This document shows, piece after piece, positions 45,859 through 57,164 of a stretch of 64,000 nucleotides of DNA. Made by a program: the position numbers and the translations under genes. The stretch lies in NCBI RefSeq assembly GCF_026339735.1, contig NZ_JAPEQG010000001.1, forward strand, positions 992,001-1,056,000. Reading direction: 5' to 3'. The stretch is from Streptomyces sp. NBC_01669 (GTDB lineage Bacteria; Actinomycetota; Actinomycetes; Streptomycetales; Streptomycetaceae). Under the pieces are notes generated by a model. It did not search any database. It had not been told where the DNA came from and saw only the letters and a list, made by a program, of their open reading frames with translations. Numbering within the stretch: the stretch's first letter is position 1; every line of letters starts with the position of its first letter.

Positions 45859-46746
45859 ATGAGCACGGTCGGCTTCATCGGTCTCGGCAACATGGGCGGT
45901 CCCATGGCCGCCAACCTCGTGACTGCCGGACACGACGTGCGAGGCTATGACCTCTCGCCGGACGCTCTCGCCGCGGCCCGGCAGGCGGGGGTCACCCTCG
46001 CCGGCTCGGTCGCGGACTGCGTGGCGGGAGCACAGGTCGTGATCACCATGCTGCCGACCGGGCGGCACGTACGGGACGTGGTCGTCGGCCCCGGCGGGGT
46101 GGTCGAGCACGCCGCCGCCGGCACGCTCCTGATCGACTCCTCGACGATCGACATCCAGAGCTCGCGCGCGGTACACGCGTCGCTGACCGCGTGCGGACTG
46201 CCCGCCGTCGACGCTCCGGTGTCCGGCGGTGTCGCCAAGGCGGCGGCCGGGACGCTGACCTTCATGGTCGGCGGCGAGATGGACGCCGTCGACCTCGCCC
46301 GTCCCTACCTGGAGGCGATGGGGGCCACCATCGTCCACGCCGGCCCGGCCGGTACCGGACAGGCCGCGAAGATCTGCAACAACATGCTGTTCGGCACCAC
46401 CATGACGGCCGTCGCCGAGAGCTTCGTCCTCGCCGAGCGGCTCGGCCTGGACGCGCAACGCCTCTTCGACATCGTCACCACCTCGTCCGGCGACAGCTGG
46501 GCGCTCCGTAACTTCTGCCCGTGGCCCGGCCTGGTCGAGGGGTCCGCCGCCGACAACGGCTACCGCGCCAACTTCGCCGCGGCGCTGATGAGCAAGGACC
46601 TCCGGCTGGCACTCGCCGCCGCCGAAGAGGCCGGCGTGGAACTGCCGGTCTCGGGCCGCGCCGATGAGCTGTTCCGCGTGCTCGCCGCCACCGACGGGCA
46701 TCTGGACGCCTCCGCGGTGATCCACCCGATCCGCGGCCGCGACTGA
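45859..46746 (+). CDS. mmsB: 3-hydroxyisobutyrate dehydrogenase
   Basis: 295 aa from the ATG at 45859 with AGGAGGT upstream. The NAD(P) motif VGFIGLGNMGGPMAANLVTA opens the protein. DAPVSGGVAKAAAGTLTFMV (about 115-135) and the catalytic-Lys region GTGQAAKICNNMLFGTTMTA (about 165-185) define the beta-hydroxyacid dehydrogenase family. It oxidises 3-hydroxyisobutyrate to methylmalonate semialdehyde, the step after the hydrolase above. The next genes include an aldehyde dehydrogenase that could continue the pathway. Confidence 0.9.
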   Translation: MSTVGFIGLGNMGGPMAANLVTAGHDVRGYDLSPDALAAARQAGVTLAGSVADCVAGAQVVITMLPTGRHVRDVVVGPGGVVEHAAAGTLLIDSSTIDIQSSRAVHASLTACGLPAVDAPVSGGVAKAAAGTLTFMVGGEMDAVDLARPYLEAMGATIVHAGPAGTGQAAKICNNMLFGTTMTAVAESFVLAERLGLDAQRLFDIVTTSSGDSWALRNFCPWPGLVEGSAADNGYRANFAAALMSKDLRLALAAAEEAGVELPVSGRADELFRVLAATDGHLDASAVIHPIRGRD

Positions 46747-46834
46747 CTCCTCCTCCCCTCCCCCGGCTCCGCTCGCCGGCCCCCTCCCGCCGGGTTCGGC
46801 ACCCTGCACCCGCACTGATCGCAAGGACTCCACC

Positions 46835-48220
46835 ATGAGCGCTTACCCGAGCCCGGCCAGAGGCACCCGGCCCCCCACGTCCCTCACCAAGGTCATCGGC
46901 GCCGGCGTCATCGGCACCACCATCGAGTGGTACGACTTCTTCCTCTACGGCTCCGCCGCGGCGCTGGTCTTCAACAAACTCTTCTTCCCCTCGGCCGATC
47001 CGCTCGTGGGCACCATGCTGGCCTTCCTCACCTTCTCCGTGGGCTTCGTGGCGCGCCCGATCGGCGGCATCGTCTTCGGCCACTTCGGCGACCGCGTGGG
47101 CCGCAAGAAGCTGCTGACACTCAGCCTGATGCTGATGGGCGGCTCGACCTTCCTGATCGGCCTGCTGCCGACGTACGCCACGCTCGGCGCCGGGGCCGCC
47201 GCGCTCCTCGTCACACTCCGCTTCGTCCAGGGCTTCGCCATCGGCGGCGAATGGGGCGGCGCCGTACTGCTGGTCGCCGAGCACGGCGGGCCGCGCCGCC
47301 GCGGCCTATGGGCCAGCCTCCCGCAGGCCGGGGCCCCGACCGGCAACCTCCTCGCCGCCCTGGTGCTGTGGATCCTGGCCCTGACGCTCAACCAGGAGGC
47401 CTTCCTCTCCTGGGGCTGGCGTCTGCCCTTCCTCCTGTCGGCGGTCCTGGTCGCCGTCGGGTTCTGGATCCGGGTCTCCGTCGACGAGTCCCCGGCGTTC
47501 CAGCAGGCGAAGGCCCGTGCCGAGGCCGATCGGGCCGGTGCGGCGAAGGAGCGCGCCCCGCTGCTGCGGGTGCTGAGGGACCACCGGCGCGAGGTGCTGT
47601 GCGGCATGGCGGCCCGGCTGGTGGAGAACATCTCGTACTACGTGATCACCGCGTTCTCCCTCTCCTACGCCGCCGACACACTGGGCATGGACCGGGACCT
47701 CGTCCTCGGCGCGCTGATCGTGGCCAACGCCTGCCATCTGGTCGCCATCCCCGCCTTCGGCGCCCTGTCCGACCGGCTCGGGCGAAGGCCCGTGTACCTG
47801 GTGGGCACCGTACTGATGGGGGCCTTCGGGTTCGTGATGTTCCCGCTGCTGCAGACGCGCGACGCGGCGGTGGTGACCGCGACCCTGGCCGCCGGCATGG
47901 TCGTGCACGCGATGATGTTCGGCCCGCAGGCGGCCTTCTTCTCGGAGATGTTCAGCACCCGGATCCGCTACTCCGGCGCCTCCTTCACCTACCAGGTCAC
48001 CAACATCGTCGGCGGCGGACTCGCACCGATCGTCGCCCTCTACCTCCTGGACCGTTTCGACTCCTGGCAGCCGGTCGCCGTCTATCTCGGCGCGGCCGCC
48101 GTCGTATCGGCCGCCGGTGTCCTGCTGGCCCGCGAGACGCGCGGCAGCGATCCCGACGCGCAGACCGGCGACACGAACCCGCTTCCCGCCGACGCCCCCG
48201 CTCCCACCCCCGCCGGCTGA
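46835..48220 (+). CDS. MHS-family MFS transporter (metabolite:proton symporter)
   Basis: 461 aa, about 12 membrane segments. The MHS signatures are IEWYDFFLYGSAAALVFNKL (about 29-48), GHFGDRVGRKKLLTLSLMLM and FVQGFAIGGEWGGAVLLVAE. The Glu/Asp pattern is that of the family transporting carboxylates and related metabolites. It closely resembles the transporter at 57.2 kb. Placement before aldehyde dehydrogenase, CoA-transferase and mutase genes suggests import of the acid degraded by this operon. Confidence 0.9.
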   Translation: MSAYPSPARGTRPPTSLTKVIGAGVIGTTIEWYDFFLYGSAAALVFNKLFFPSADPLVGTMLAFLTFSVGFVARPIGGIVFGHFGDRVGRKKLLTLSLMLMGGSTFLIGLLPTYATLGAGAAALLVTLRFVQGFAIGGEWGGAVLLVAEHGGPRRRGLWASLPQAGAPTGNLLAALVLWILALTLNQEAFLSWGWRLPFLLSAVLVAVGFWIRVSVDESPAFQQAKARAEADRAGAAKERAPLLRVLRDHRREVLCGMAARLVENISYYVITAFSLSYAADTLGMDRDLVLGALIVANACHLVAIPAFGALSDRLGRRPVYLVGTVLMGAFGFVMFPLLQTRDAAVVTATLAAGMVVHAMMFGPQAAFFSEMFSTRIRYSGASFTYQVTNIVGGGLAPIVALYLLDRFDSWQPVAVYLGAAAVVSAAGVLLARETRGSDPDAQTGDTNPLPADAPAPTPAG

Positions 48221-48253
48221 CAGCCGCCCCCGACTCCGAAGGACCGAACGACC

Positions 48254-49747
48254 ATGACCCTCCAGCAGACCTCCGCTCCCCTGTCCGAGCACCACGTCGG
48301 CGACGCACCGATGCTGATCGGCGCCGCGTGGACCGAGGCCGCCGACGGCCGGTGGATCGACGTCGAGAGCCCCCGCGACAAGACCGTGCTCGGCCGTGTG
48401 CCGCGTGGCGGCGCCGAGGACGTGGCACGCGCGGTCACCGCGGCCGCCGGCGCCTTCCCCGGCTGGCGCGACCGGCGGCCCAAGGACCGCGGCGATCTCT
48501 TCCGGCAGATCGCCGATGCCTTGGAGCCCGAGCAGGAGCGCATCGCACGGCTTCTCTCCCTGGAGAACGGCAATGCGATCCGCACCCAGTCACGCGGCGA
48601 GATGCAGTTCGTCGTGGACTGCTTCCGCTACTTCAGCGGGCTGGCCGGGGAGGCCAAGGGCGAGAGCATCCCCCTCAATCCGCTCGTCCTGGACTACTCG
48701 CGGCGCGAACCGCTCGGTGTCGTCGGGGCCATCGTCCCCTGGAACGCCCCGCTGATGCTGTCCGCCCTGAAGATCGCCCCGGCCCTGGTCTCGGGCAACA
48801 CGCTGGTGCTCAAGCTCGCCGAGGACGCGCCGCTGGCCGTGCTCGCCGTCGTCCAGGTCTGCGCACGCTTCCTGCCGCCGGGCGTCCTGAACGTCGTCAC
48901 CGGGTACGGGCGGGAGGCAGGCGAGGCCCTGACCTCGCACCCCGGCGTCGCCAAGCTCTCCTTCACCGGCTCCACGGCGGTGGGCCGCCGCGTGATGGAG
49001 AAGGGCGCCGAGCGCATCGTCCCCGTCTCGCTCGAGCTCGGCGGCAAGAGCCCGCAGATCGTCTTCCCGGACGCCGACGAGAACTGGGTCGTCGACGGCA
49101 CGATCGCCGGGATGCGGTTCTTCCGCCAGGGCCAGTCCTGCACCGCCGGCTCGCGGCTGTTCATCCACGAGACCGTCTTCGACTCCTTCCTCGACAAGCT
49201 GGTCGCCAAGCTCAAGGCCCTCAGAGTCGGCGATCCGCTCGACGAGACCAGCGACATGGGCACGATCGTCAACGGCCGGCAGTTCGACCGGGTCTGCGAG
49301 TACGTCGCCAGCGGGATCGACCACCCCGGTGCCGACGTCGCACTCGGCGGCCTCCCGCCGACCGACGGCCCCCTCTCCCGCGGCTACTACCTCAAGCCCA
49401 CGGTCTTCGCCACCGTCGACAACTCCTGGCGGATCGCCGCCGAAGAGATCTTCGGCCCGGTGGTGTGCGCCATCCCGTGGAAGGACGAGGAGGACGTCGT
49501 CCGCATGGCCAACGACACGCACTACGGGCTGGCCGGCTTCGTGTGGACCCATGACCTCGGCGCCGCGTTGCGCACCGCGCATGCGCTGGAGGCCGGCTGG
49601 GTCCAGGTCAACCAGGGCGGCGGCCAGGTACTCGGACAGTCCTACGGTGGCTTCAAGCAGAGCGGCATCGGCCGGGAGTTCTCCCTGGAAGGCATGCTCG
49701 ACAGCTACACCCAGCGCAAGCACGTCTCCGTCAACCTGGAGCGCTGA
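48254..49747 (+). CDS. NAD(P)-dependent aldehyde dehydrogenase
   Basis: 497 aa. Rossmann/substrate motifs: VVGAIVPWNAPLMLSALKIA (about 156-175), LSFTGSTAVGRRVM, the catalytic-base Glu in VSLELGGKSPQIVF (about 263) and the nucleophile Cys in FRQGQSCTAGSRLF (about 296). The sequence is of general ALDH type rather than the CoA-acylating methylmalonate semialdehyde dehydrogenase, so it probably makes a free acid. It lies 33 bp after the transporter and 3 bp before the CoA-transferase, so it is in the same operon. Confidence 0.9.
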   Translation: MTLQQTSAPLSEHHVGDAPMLIGAAWTEAADGRWIDVESPRDKTVLGRVPRGGAEDVARAVTAAAGAFPGWRDRRPKDRGDLFRQIADALEPEQERIARLLSLENGNAIRTQSRGEMQFVVDCFRYFSGLAGEAKGESIPLNPLVLDYSRREPLGVVGAIVPWNAPLMLSALKIAPALVSGNTLVLKLAEDAPLAVLAVVQVCARFLPPGVLNVVTGYGREAGEALTSHPGVAKLSFTGSTAVGRRVMEKGAERIVPVSLELGGKSPQIVFPDADENWVVDGTIAGMRFFRQGQSCTAGSRLFIHETVFDSFLDKLVAKLKALRVGDPLDETSDMGTIVNGRQFDRVCEYVASGIDHPGADVALGGLPPTDGPLSRGYYLKPTVFATVDNSWRIAAEEIFGPVVCAIPWKDEEDVVRMANDTHYGLAGFVWTHDLGAALRTAHALEAGWVQVNQGGGQVLGQSYGGFKQSGIGREFSLEGMLDSYTQRKHVSVNLER

Positions 49748-49750
49748 CCG

Positions 49751-50928
49751 ATGAGCACCGCGACTGGCCCCCTGGCGGGCGTCGTCGTCGTCGACCTCTC
49801 CCGCGCCCTGGCCGGCCCGCAGACGGCGATGATGCTCGGCGACATGGGCGCTCGGGTCATCAAGGTCGAGGCCCCGGACAAGGGCGACGAGTCCCGCGGC
49901 TGGGGTCCTCCCTTCGTCGGCCCCGACGAGGCCCCGGAGTCGACGTACTTCCTGTCCTGCAACCGCAACAAGGAGTCCGTCACCGCCGACCTGAAGTCCC
50001 CCGAGGGCGTCGACCTGCTGACCCGGCTCGTCCAGCACGCCGACGTCCTCGTCGAGAACTTCCGCCCCGGGGTGATGGACCGGCTCGGCTTCTCCACCGC
50101 GCGCCTCCACGAGATCAACCCCCGCCTGGTGATCCTCTCGATCAGCGGCTTCGGCCACGACGGCCCCCAGGGCGGCCGGGCCGGATACGACCAGATCGCC
50201 CAGGGCGAGGCCGGGCTGATGAGCCTCACCGGGCCGGACGCCGACAGCCCCACCCGCATCGGTGTGCCGATCGGTGACGTGCTGGCCGGCATGAACGGCG
50301 CGTACGGCGTGGTGTCGGCGCTGTACGAGCGGGCGCGCACCGGTCGCGGCAAGGTGGTACGCACCTCGCTGCTCGCCTCGATCGTCGGCGTCCACGCCTT
50401 CCAGGGCACCCGGTACACCGTGGCCGGCGAGGTGGGCCGGGCGTCCGGCAACCACCATGTGGCCATCGCGCCGTACGGCCTGTTCCGCTGCGACGGCGGT
50501 GCGATCCAGGTGGCGGTCGCCAACGACGGCCAGTGGTCGAAGTTCGCCGACGTCGTCGGTCTGGACCCGCACGATCCCCGCTACGCCGACAACGCCCGGC
50601 GGGTGGCCCACCGTGATGAGCTGGTCGCCGACATCGAGAAGAAGCTCCTCGAACACTCACCGGCGCACTGGCTGGCCCTGCTGGACGCCGCCGGGGTCCC
50701 GGCCGGCGAGGTCCGCACGCTCGACCAGGTCTACGACTGCCCGCAGACCCGTTCGCAGGGCCTGGTGATCGAAGTGGATCACCCCTCGCTCGGCACCATC
50801 GAACTCCCCGGTCCCGCCGTGCGCTTCGACGACGGCAGCCGCGAGCAGCACAGCGCACCGCCGCGGCTGGGCGAGCACAACGAGAGCGTCCGCGCCTGGC
50901 TGCACAGTCAAACGAAAGTCGCACGCAC

Positions 50929-50932
<4 letters not shown>
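49751..50932 (+). CDS. Class III (CaiB/BaiF) CoA-transferase
   Basis: 393 aa. The family pattern [20 protein letters not shown] opens it. [10 protein letters not shown] and [20 protein letters not shown] follow. The catalytic Asp that forms the acyl anhydride lies in [20 protein letters not shown] (about 146). These enzymes move CoA between carboxylic acids, often dicarboxylates. With the adjacent mutase, it would supply a CoA ester of an imported acid. The ATGA overlap with the mutase gene shows coupling. Confidence 0.9.
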
Positions 50933-52518
<1,586 letters not shown>

Positions 52519-52566
52519 CCCGGTCCGCGCGGCAGAACACTGGACATCGGAGCAGGTGGGAACAAG

Positions 52567-53019
52567 ATGACGACAACAGCCGGCCCCTTGCGCGTGCTGG
52601 TGGCCAAGCCCGGTCTGGACGGCCATGACCGCGGCGCCAAGGTGATCGCCAGAGCCCTGCGCGACGCGGGGGTCGAGGTGATCTACACAGGGCTGCACCA
52701 GTCCCCGGAACAGATCGTCGAGGCGGCGATCCAGGAGGATGCCGCCGGAATCGGCCTGTCCGTCCTGTCGGGCGCGCATCTGACGCTCTTCGCGCGGGTG
52801 ATCGAGCTGCTGGCTCGGCACGAGGCGAGCGACATCACCTTGTTCGGGGGCGGCATCATCCCGGAGGGGGACATCCCGCCGCTGGAGCGGCTGGGTGTCG
52901 CCCGGATCTTCACCCCGGGCACGCCGACGCACGACGTCGTGGACTGGGTCAGGACGCACGTGGGCGCGCCGTCGCAGGCCGGTGCGTGCCTCGAAGGTCC
53001 GGCGGGAGACCGCGCATGA
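52567..53019 (+). CDS. B12-binding small subunit of the acyl-CoA mutase
   Basis: 150 aa. The cobalamin motif [20 protein letters not shown] (DGHDRG at about 18-23) carries the His that replaces dimethylbenzimidazole. [11 protein letters not shown] (SxL) and [20 protein letters not shown] (GG motif) complete the fold. It pairs with the preceding large subunit. The stop overlaps the ATG of the following ABC ATPase (ATGA). Confidence 0.92.
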   Translation: MTTTAGPLRVLVAKPGLDGHDRGAKVIARALRDAGVEVIYTGLHQSPEQIVEAAIQEDAAGIGLSVLSGAHLTLFARVIELLARHEASDITLFGGGIIPEGDIPPLERLGVARIFTPGTPTHDVVDWVRTHVGAPSQAGACLEGPAGDRA

Positions 53020-53810
53020 GGCGGTGTGTGGCCGAGCTGAAGGACGTGAGTGTGCTGCGGCCCTCCACCGGCCAGGTCATCCTGGACCGCGTCGACTGGT
53101 CCGTCGGCGCCGGCGAGCACTGGGCGCTGCTCGGGCCCAACGGCGCCGGCAAGACCACGATGCTGCGGCTGATCGGGGCGCTCACCCACCCGACCAGGGG
53201 GACCGTCGACGTCCTGGGGCACCGGATCGGCCGCGTCGACCTGCGCGAGCTGCGCACCGCCATCGGCTTCGTGTCTCCGATGCAGGAGGTGCCACACCGG
53301 GCGACTGCGCACACCGTCGTGCTCACCGGCGCGACCGGGACGGTGCAGCCGCTGTGGCGCGCGTACGGACCGGCCATCCGCGACCGCGCCCACGAGCTCC
53401 TCGCCGAGCTGGACTGCAAGGACCTGGCGGACCGTCCGTACGGCGTCTGCTCGGGCGGCCAGCGCGCCCGTGTCCTCATCGCCCGGGCGCTGATGTCCGA
53501 TCCGTCCCTGCTGCTGCTCGACGAGCCGTACAACGCGCTCGACCTGCCGTCCCGGGAGGACGTGATCGACGCGGTGCAGGGTCTCGCGGAGAGCCGCGGG
53601 GAGCTGGCCACCGTCACCGTCACCCACTACCTGGAGGAGCTGCCGGCCAGCACGGGGCATGCGCTGCTCCTGCGGGAGGGCCGCGTCCAGGCGTCGGGTC
53701 CGGTCGACGAGGTGCTCACCGGTGAACGCATGACGGACTGCTTCCTGCGTTCCATCGAAGTCGAGCGTCGCGCCGGCCGGTGGACCGCGCGTTCGGGCGG
53801 CGGCCGCTGA
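53016..53810 (+). CDS. Lone ABC ATPase coupled to the mutase operon
   Basis: 264 aa. Walker [21 protein letters not shown] (about 40-59), signature [16 protein letters not shown], Walker [21 protein letters not shown] and switch [11 protein letters not shown] are all present. No permease or binding protein lies nearby. The type resembles ModF/YlmA-like solitary ATPases. The 4-base overlap with the B12 subunit implies joint translation; its job (transport with distant subunits or a soluble regulatory role) is unknown. Confidence 0.82.
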   Translation: MRRCVAELKDVSVLRPSTGQVILDRVDWSVGAGEHWALLGPNGAGKTTMLRLIGALTHPTRGTVDVLGHRIGRVDLRELRTAIGFVSPMQEVPHRATAHTVVLTGATGTVQPLWRAYGPAIRDRAHELLAELDCKDLADRPYGVCSGGQRARVLIARALMSDPSLLLLDEPYNALDLPSREDVIDAVQGLAESRGELATVTVTHYLEELPASTGHALLLREGRVQASGPVDEVLTGERMTDCFLRSIEVERRAGRWTARSGGGR

Positions 53811-53929
53811 CCGGTCCCCGTCCCTTCCGAACCGCCGCGTCCCGGCCCGGACGCCTCCGCAGCCCTCCCCGCGGTGGCGTCGTCCCTCCCTGTGAGGCCG
53901 GGGCGCGGCTTCTTGCCGGTGTCCCCCGC

Positions 53930-56476
53930 TCACCCGGCGGCCGTCGGCCGTTGCTCGGCCCAGATCGTCTTGCCGTGCGGCTCGTGGCGCGTGCCCCATC
54001 GCTCGCTTAGCCGCGCGACCAGGAGCAGCCCCCGGCCACCCTCGTCGTACACCCGGGCGCGGCGCAGATGCGGTGCGGTGCTGCTCCCGTCCGAGACCTC
54101 GCACACCAGGCCGGCGTCGTTCCGGATCAGGCGCAGCCGAATGGGCGGGCGACCGTACCGAATGGCGTTGGTGACCAGTTCGCTGACCACCAGTTCGGTG
54201 ACGAAGGAGGTTTCCTCCAGCCCCCAGGACCCGAGTTGACGCATCGCCAGCTTGCGGGCTCGGGACACCTCTGTGAGCTCCGGGGACAGGTCCCAGTCGG
54301 CCACCTGGGAGCCGTCGAGCGCGCGGGTCCGGGCGAGGAGCAGGGCGACATCGCCCATCGGATCCACCGCGCACGACACGTCCAGCACGTCGTCGCAGAT
54401 CTCCTCGAGCGTGGGGGCCGGGTCCGCCAGGGCGTGGCGCAGCGGTGCGAGTCCGGTATCACGGTCGACCGCTTCGACGAGGCCTTTGGTGTAGAGCGCG
54501 AGCAGGCTGCCTTCGGCCAGTTCCAGTTCGGTCGATTCGAAGGGCAGGCCGCCGAGTCCCAGAGGCGGGCCCGCGGGCAGTTGAGGGAAGTCCAGGACGC
54601 CGTCGGGGCGCAGGACGGCCGGGCCCGGGTGCCCGGCGCGGGCGAGCGTGCAGCGTCGGGACACGGAGTCGTACACGGCGTAGAGGCACGTGGCGCCGAC
54701 CTCCGAAGCGCCGGGCCCGCGCGATCGTTCCCCAGCCGGCCCGGATTGTTCGCCCTCGACCCGCAGGACGAGGTCGTCGAGGTGCGTGAGGAGCTCGTCG
54801 GGTGCGATGTCGAGGTCGGCGAGGGTGCGCACGGCGGTGCGCAGGCGCCCCATGGTGGCGGAGGCGTGGATGCCGTGGCCGACGACGTCGCCCACCACGA
54901 GGGCGACGCGGGCGCCGGGCAGGGGAATCACGTCGAACCAGTCGCCGCCGGCGCCCTCCTGCGAGCGGCCCGGCAGGTAGCGGAAGGCGACGTCGACGGC
55001 TGCCTGCTGGGGCGTTCGCTCCGGCAGCATGCTGTGCTGCAGGGCCAGGGCGGTGTTTCGTTCGCGCGTGTACTGGCGGGCGTTGTCGAGGGACAGGGCG
55101 GCCCGTGCGGCGAGTTCGGTGGCGAGGTGGAGGTCGTCCATGCGGAACGGATCGGGCGTGCGGTGCCGCAGGAAGATCACCAGGCCGAGGGTGGCTCCGC
55201 GGGCACGCAGCGGTGCCACGAGGTAGGAATGGATGCCGTACTCGCGGGCGCGCTGGGCACGGGCGGGTTCCCGGGCCAGCCACCGGACCATCTCGGGTGC
55301 GTCGATCCGGTGCCTCAGGACACGGCCGGTGGTGAGGGCCAGGCCCATGGGAGAGTCATCGGCGATGTGGTCCGCCCGACCCGTCGGGGTGGCGGCTTCC
55401 GGGCAGCCGTCGAGGACGGACCGCTGGGCGACTCGGTAGTAGGCGGTACCGCCGGTCACCGACTCCGGTGGCAGCCCGCGGAGCACGGATTCGTGCAGGT
55501 CGACGCCGACGAAGTCGGCGAACCACTCAGTAGCCACCTCCGCCAGTTCCTCGGCGGTCCGTGTGACGTCCAGAGTGGTACCGACACGCAGTCCGGCGGT
55601 GTTGACGAGGCTCAGCCGGCGCCGCGCGCTCTCTTCCTCGGTGACGTTCAGCACCACGATGGACGTGCCGCGCACCTGGCCCTCGGCATCGGTCAGGGGG
55701 TAGACGACGTTGGACCAGACGCGCGTCTGGCGATCGCCGGTGGCGCGGTCGGCAATGCGCGCCGTGACCGCCTCCCCGGAGCGCAGCACCTGGGCCGACA
55801 GCTCCTCCAGCCGATTGTACGGCGGCCGGGAGTGGATCTGCCCGAGTCGTCGGCCGAGCGTCCCGTCCTCGCGTACCGCCATGGCACGGCACGCCTCGTC
55901 GTTGGCGGCGACCAGCCGGTTCCGCCGGTCGAAGACACCGTGAGGCATCGGCAGCTGTGCGAGCGCCCAGCCCCGGAGCGTCGCCGTCTCCGCGCTGCCC
56001 GCCGGGTCCGTCGCCTTCGTGGCATCGTCCGGTCGGCCGGCCTCGGCGACCACGACCATCCATGCCGCGTCCGCCCTGCCGCCGAGCAGCGGTGTGACGT
56101 GTACGTCGGCTTCGACGTGGTGCCCGTCGCGATGACGCAGCTCGGCCCGGCCGCACCACTCTCGGCCCGCCGAGAAGCTTCTCAGGAGGGGTGCCGGGGG
56201 ACCTCCCGCAAACAGCTCCGCCGCGGGGCGCCCGACGATGCCTTCCTCGTCATGGCCGAGCAGCCGCCCCACAGCCGGTGTCCATGCCGTCACCCGGCCC
56301 TGCGCATCCATGCATAGCGCGGCTCGAGCTGGAACGAAAGCCCTGCCGCCCGATTCGTCCACGGACCGCGTCCCGCCGTCCGCCTCGTCTCTCGCTGCCA
56401 CCAGGGGAGCCCTGCCGTCCCTTACGTCGGACCAGCCCCCGTGCTTCTCATCCCAGCATGACGCCCGGGACGGCAC
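53930..56476 (-). CDS. Multidomain PP2C (SpoIIE) phosphatase with PAS, GAF and HATPase domains
   Basis: 848 aa. Two PAS-like modules (about 50-140 and 175-290, with GVFDRRNRLVAANDEACRAM) and a GAF domain (about 310-490) precede the SpoIIE phosphatase (about 510-710). The phosphatase shows GGDWFDVIPLPGARVALVVG and VVGHGIHASATMGRLRTAVR with the metal-binding Asp residues. A C-terminal anti-sigma-type ATPase (about 720-848) has TELVVSELVTNAIRYG and DEGGRGLLLVARLSERWG. Such proteins couple a sensed signal to anti-sigma/anti-anti-sigma switching. No membrane segment. The start may be the GTG at 56476 or an internal one. Confidence 0.9.
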   Translation of the reverse strand: MPSRASCWDEKHGGWSDVRDGRAPLVAARDEADGGTRSVDESGGRAFVPARAALCMDAQGRVTAWTPAVGRLLGHDEEGIVGRPAAELFAGGPPAPLLRSFSAGREWCGRAELRHRDGHHVEADVHVTPLLGGRADAAWMVVVAEAGRPDDATKATDPAGSAETATLRGWALAQLPMPHGVFDRRNRLVAANDEACRAMAVREDGTLGRRLGQIHSRPPYNRLEELSAQVLRSGEAVTARIADRATGDRQTRVWSNVVYPLTDAEGQVRGTSIVVLNVTEEESARRRLSLVNTAGLRVGTTLDVTRTAEELAEVATEWFADFVGVDLHESVLRGLPPESVTGGTAYYRVAQRSVLDGCPEAATPTGRADHIADDSPMGLALTTGRVLRHRIDAPEMVRWLAREPARAQRAREYGIHSYLVAPLRARGATLGLVIFLRHRTPDPFRMDDLHLATELAARAALSLDNARQYTRERNTALALQHSMLPERTPQQAAVDVAFRYLPGRSQEGAGGDWFDVIPLPGARVALVVGDVVGHGIHASATMGRLRTAVRTLADLDIAPDELLTHLDDLVLRVEGEQSGPAGERSRGPGASEVGATCLYAVYDSVSRRCTLARAGHPGPAVLRPDGVLDFPQLPAGPPLGLGGLPFESTELELAEGSLLALYTKGLVEAVDRDTGLAPLRHALADPAPTLEEICDDVLDVSCAVDPMGDVALLLARTRALDGSQVADWDLSPELTEVSRARKLAMRQLGSWGLEETSFVTELVVSELVTNAIRYGRPPIRLRLIRNDAGLVCEVSDGSSTAPHLRRARVYDEGGRGLLLVARLSERWGTRHEPHGKTIWAEQRPTAAG

Positions 56477-56479
56477 GGC

Positions 56480-56916
56480 TCAAGCAGAGTCCCGGATCCA
56501 TCCGTCCAGCGGGACCTCCGCGCAGAGCCGGACAACAGGGACCCGGCGGGCGGTCCGTCCCTGCTCGTCGACGATCGTGGTCGCGCTCGCGAAGAGGCAG
56601 ACGCGGACGCCGGACCGTACGGCATGCGGGGGCCGTCGACCCTGCACCGCACGACGAACCCCTCGTCCATCAGGACGGGCCACAGGTCCGAAGCCGCGAC
56701 GGGAACGGTGCGGCGGGGAACGACGATGCCGACGCCCGAGCTGCGCTCGCTCACGAGGTCCGTGGAGCGGCAGGCGGGGCAGAACACCCGCTGGAACATC
56801 GTGGACCGGCACCACGTACAGCGCTGGAAGAACAGGCCGGGGGCGCTGCCGGAATCCTCGGCGGCCTGTGCGGGGTGAGAAGCCGTTATGTTCCCGGCCA
56901 CGCGCGCGTAGAACAC
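56480..56916 (-). pseudogene. DUF35 OB-fold/zinc-ribbon protein with a frameshift
   Basis: The N-terminal frame carries the zinc ribbon FFQRCTWCRSTMFQRVFCPA with CxxC pairs, then IVVPRRTVPVAASDLWPVLM and VVRCRVDGP. At the C-run near 56625-56630 one base appears missing, and the family pattern continues in the next frame as PHAVRSGVRVCLFASATTIV to a stop at 56480. DUF35 proteins partner thiolases or MaoC hydratases in CoA metabolism; none is adjacent. The slip in a homopolymer could be real or a sequencing error. Confidence 0.7.
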
Positions 56917-57164
56917 GACGTCCGCTCCCTTCGCTCTTCCGGTCCGCGGTATGCGGACTCGGCGGATGGCGTCAAGTTAGGGCACTCCGATCCACGCACG
57001 AAGGACGCGCTTCCCCCAGATGGAGACGGTCGTTTCGCCGGCCCGGCGGCCACTTCCCCTCTCCAACTGGGGGTGTTGGTGTGACCCACGACACCGGATC
57101 GTCCATGTCACCCGCATCCCCAGAGCTGCGACGACGCCGTCGCCACATGTATCCGGAGCCGCAC

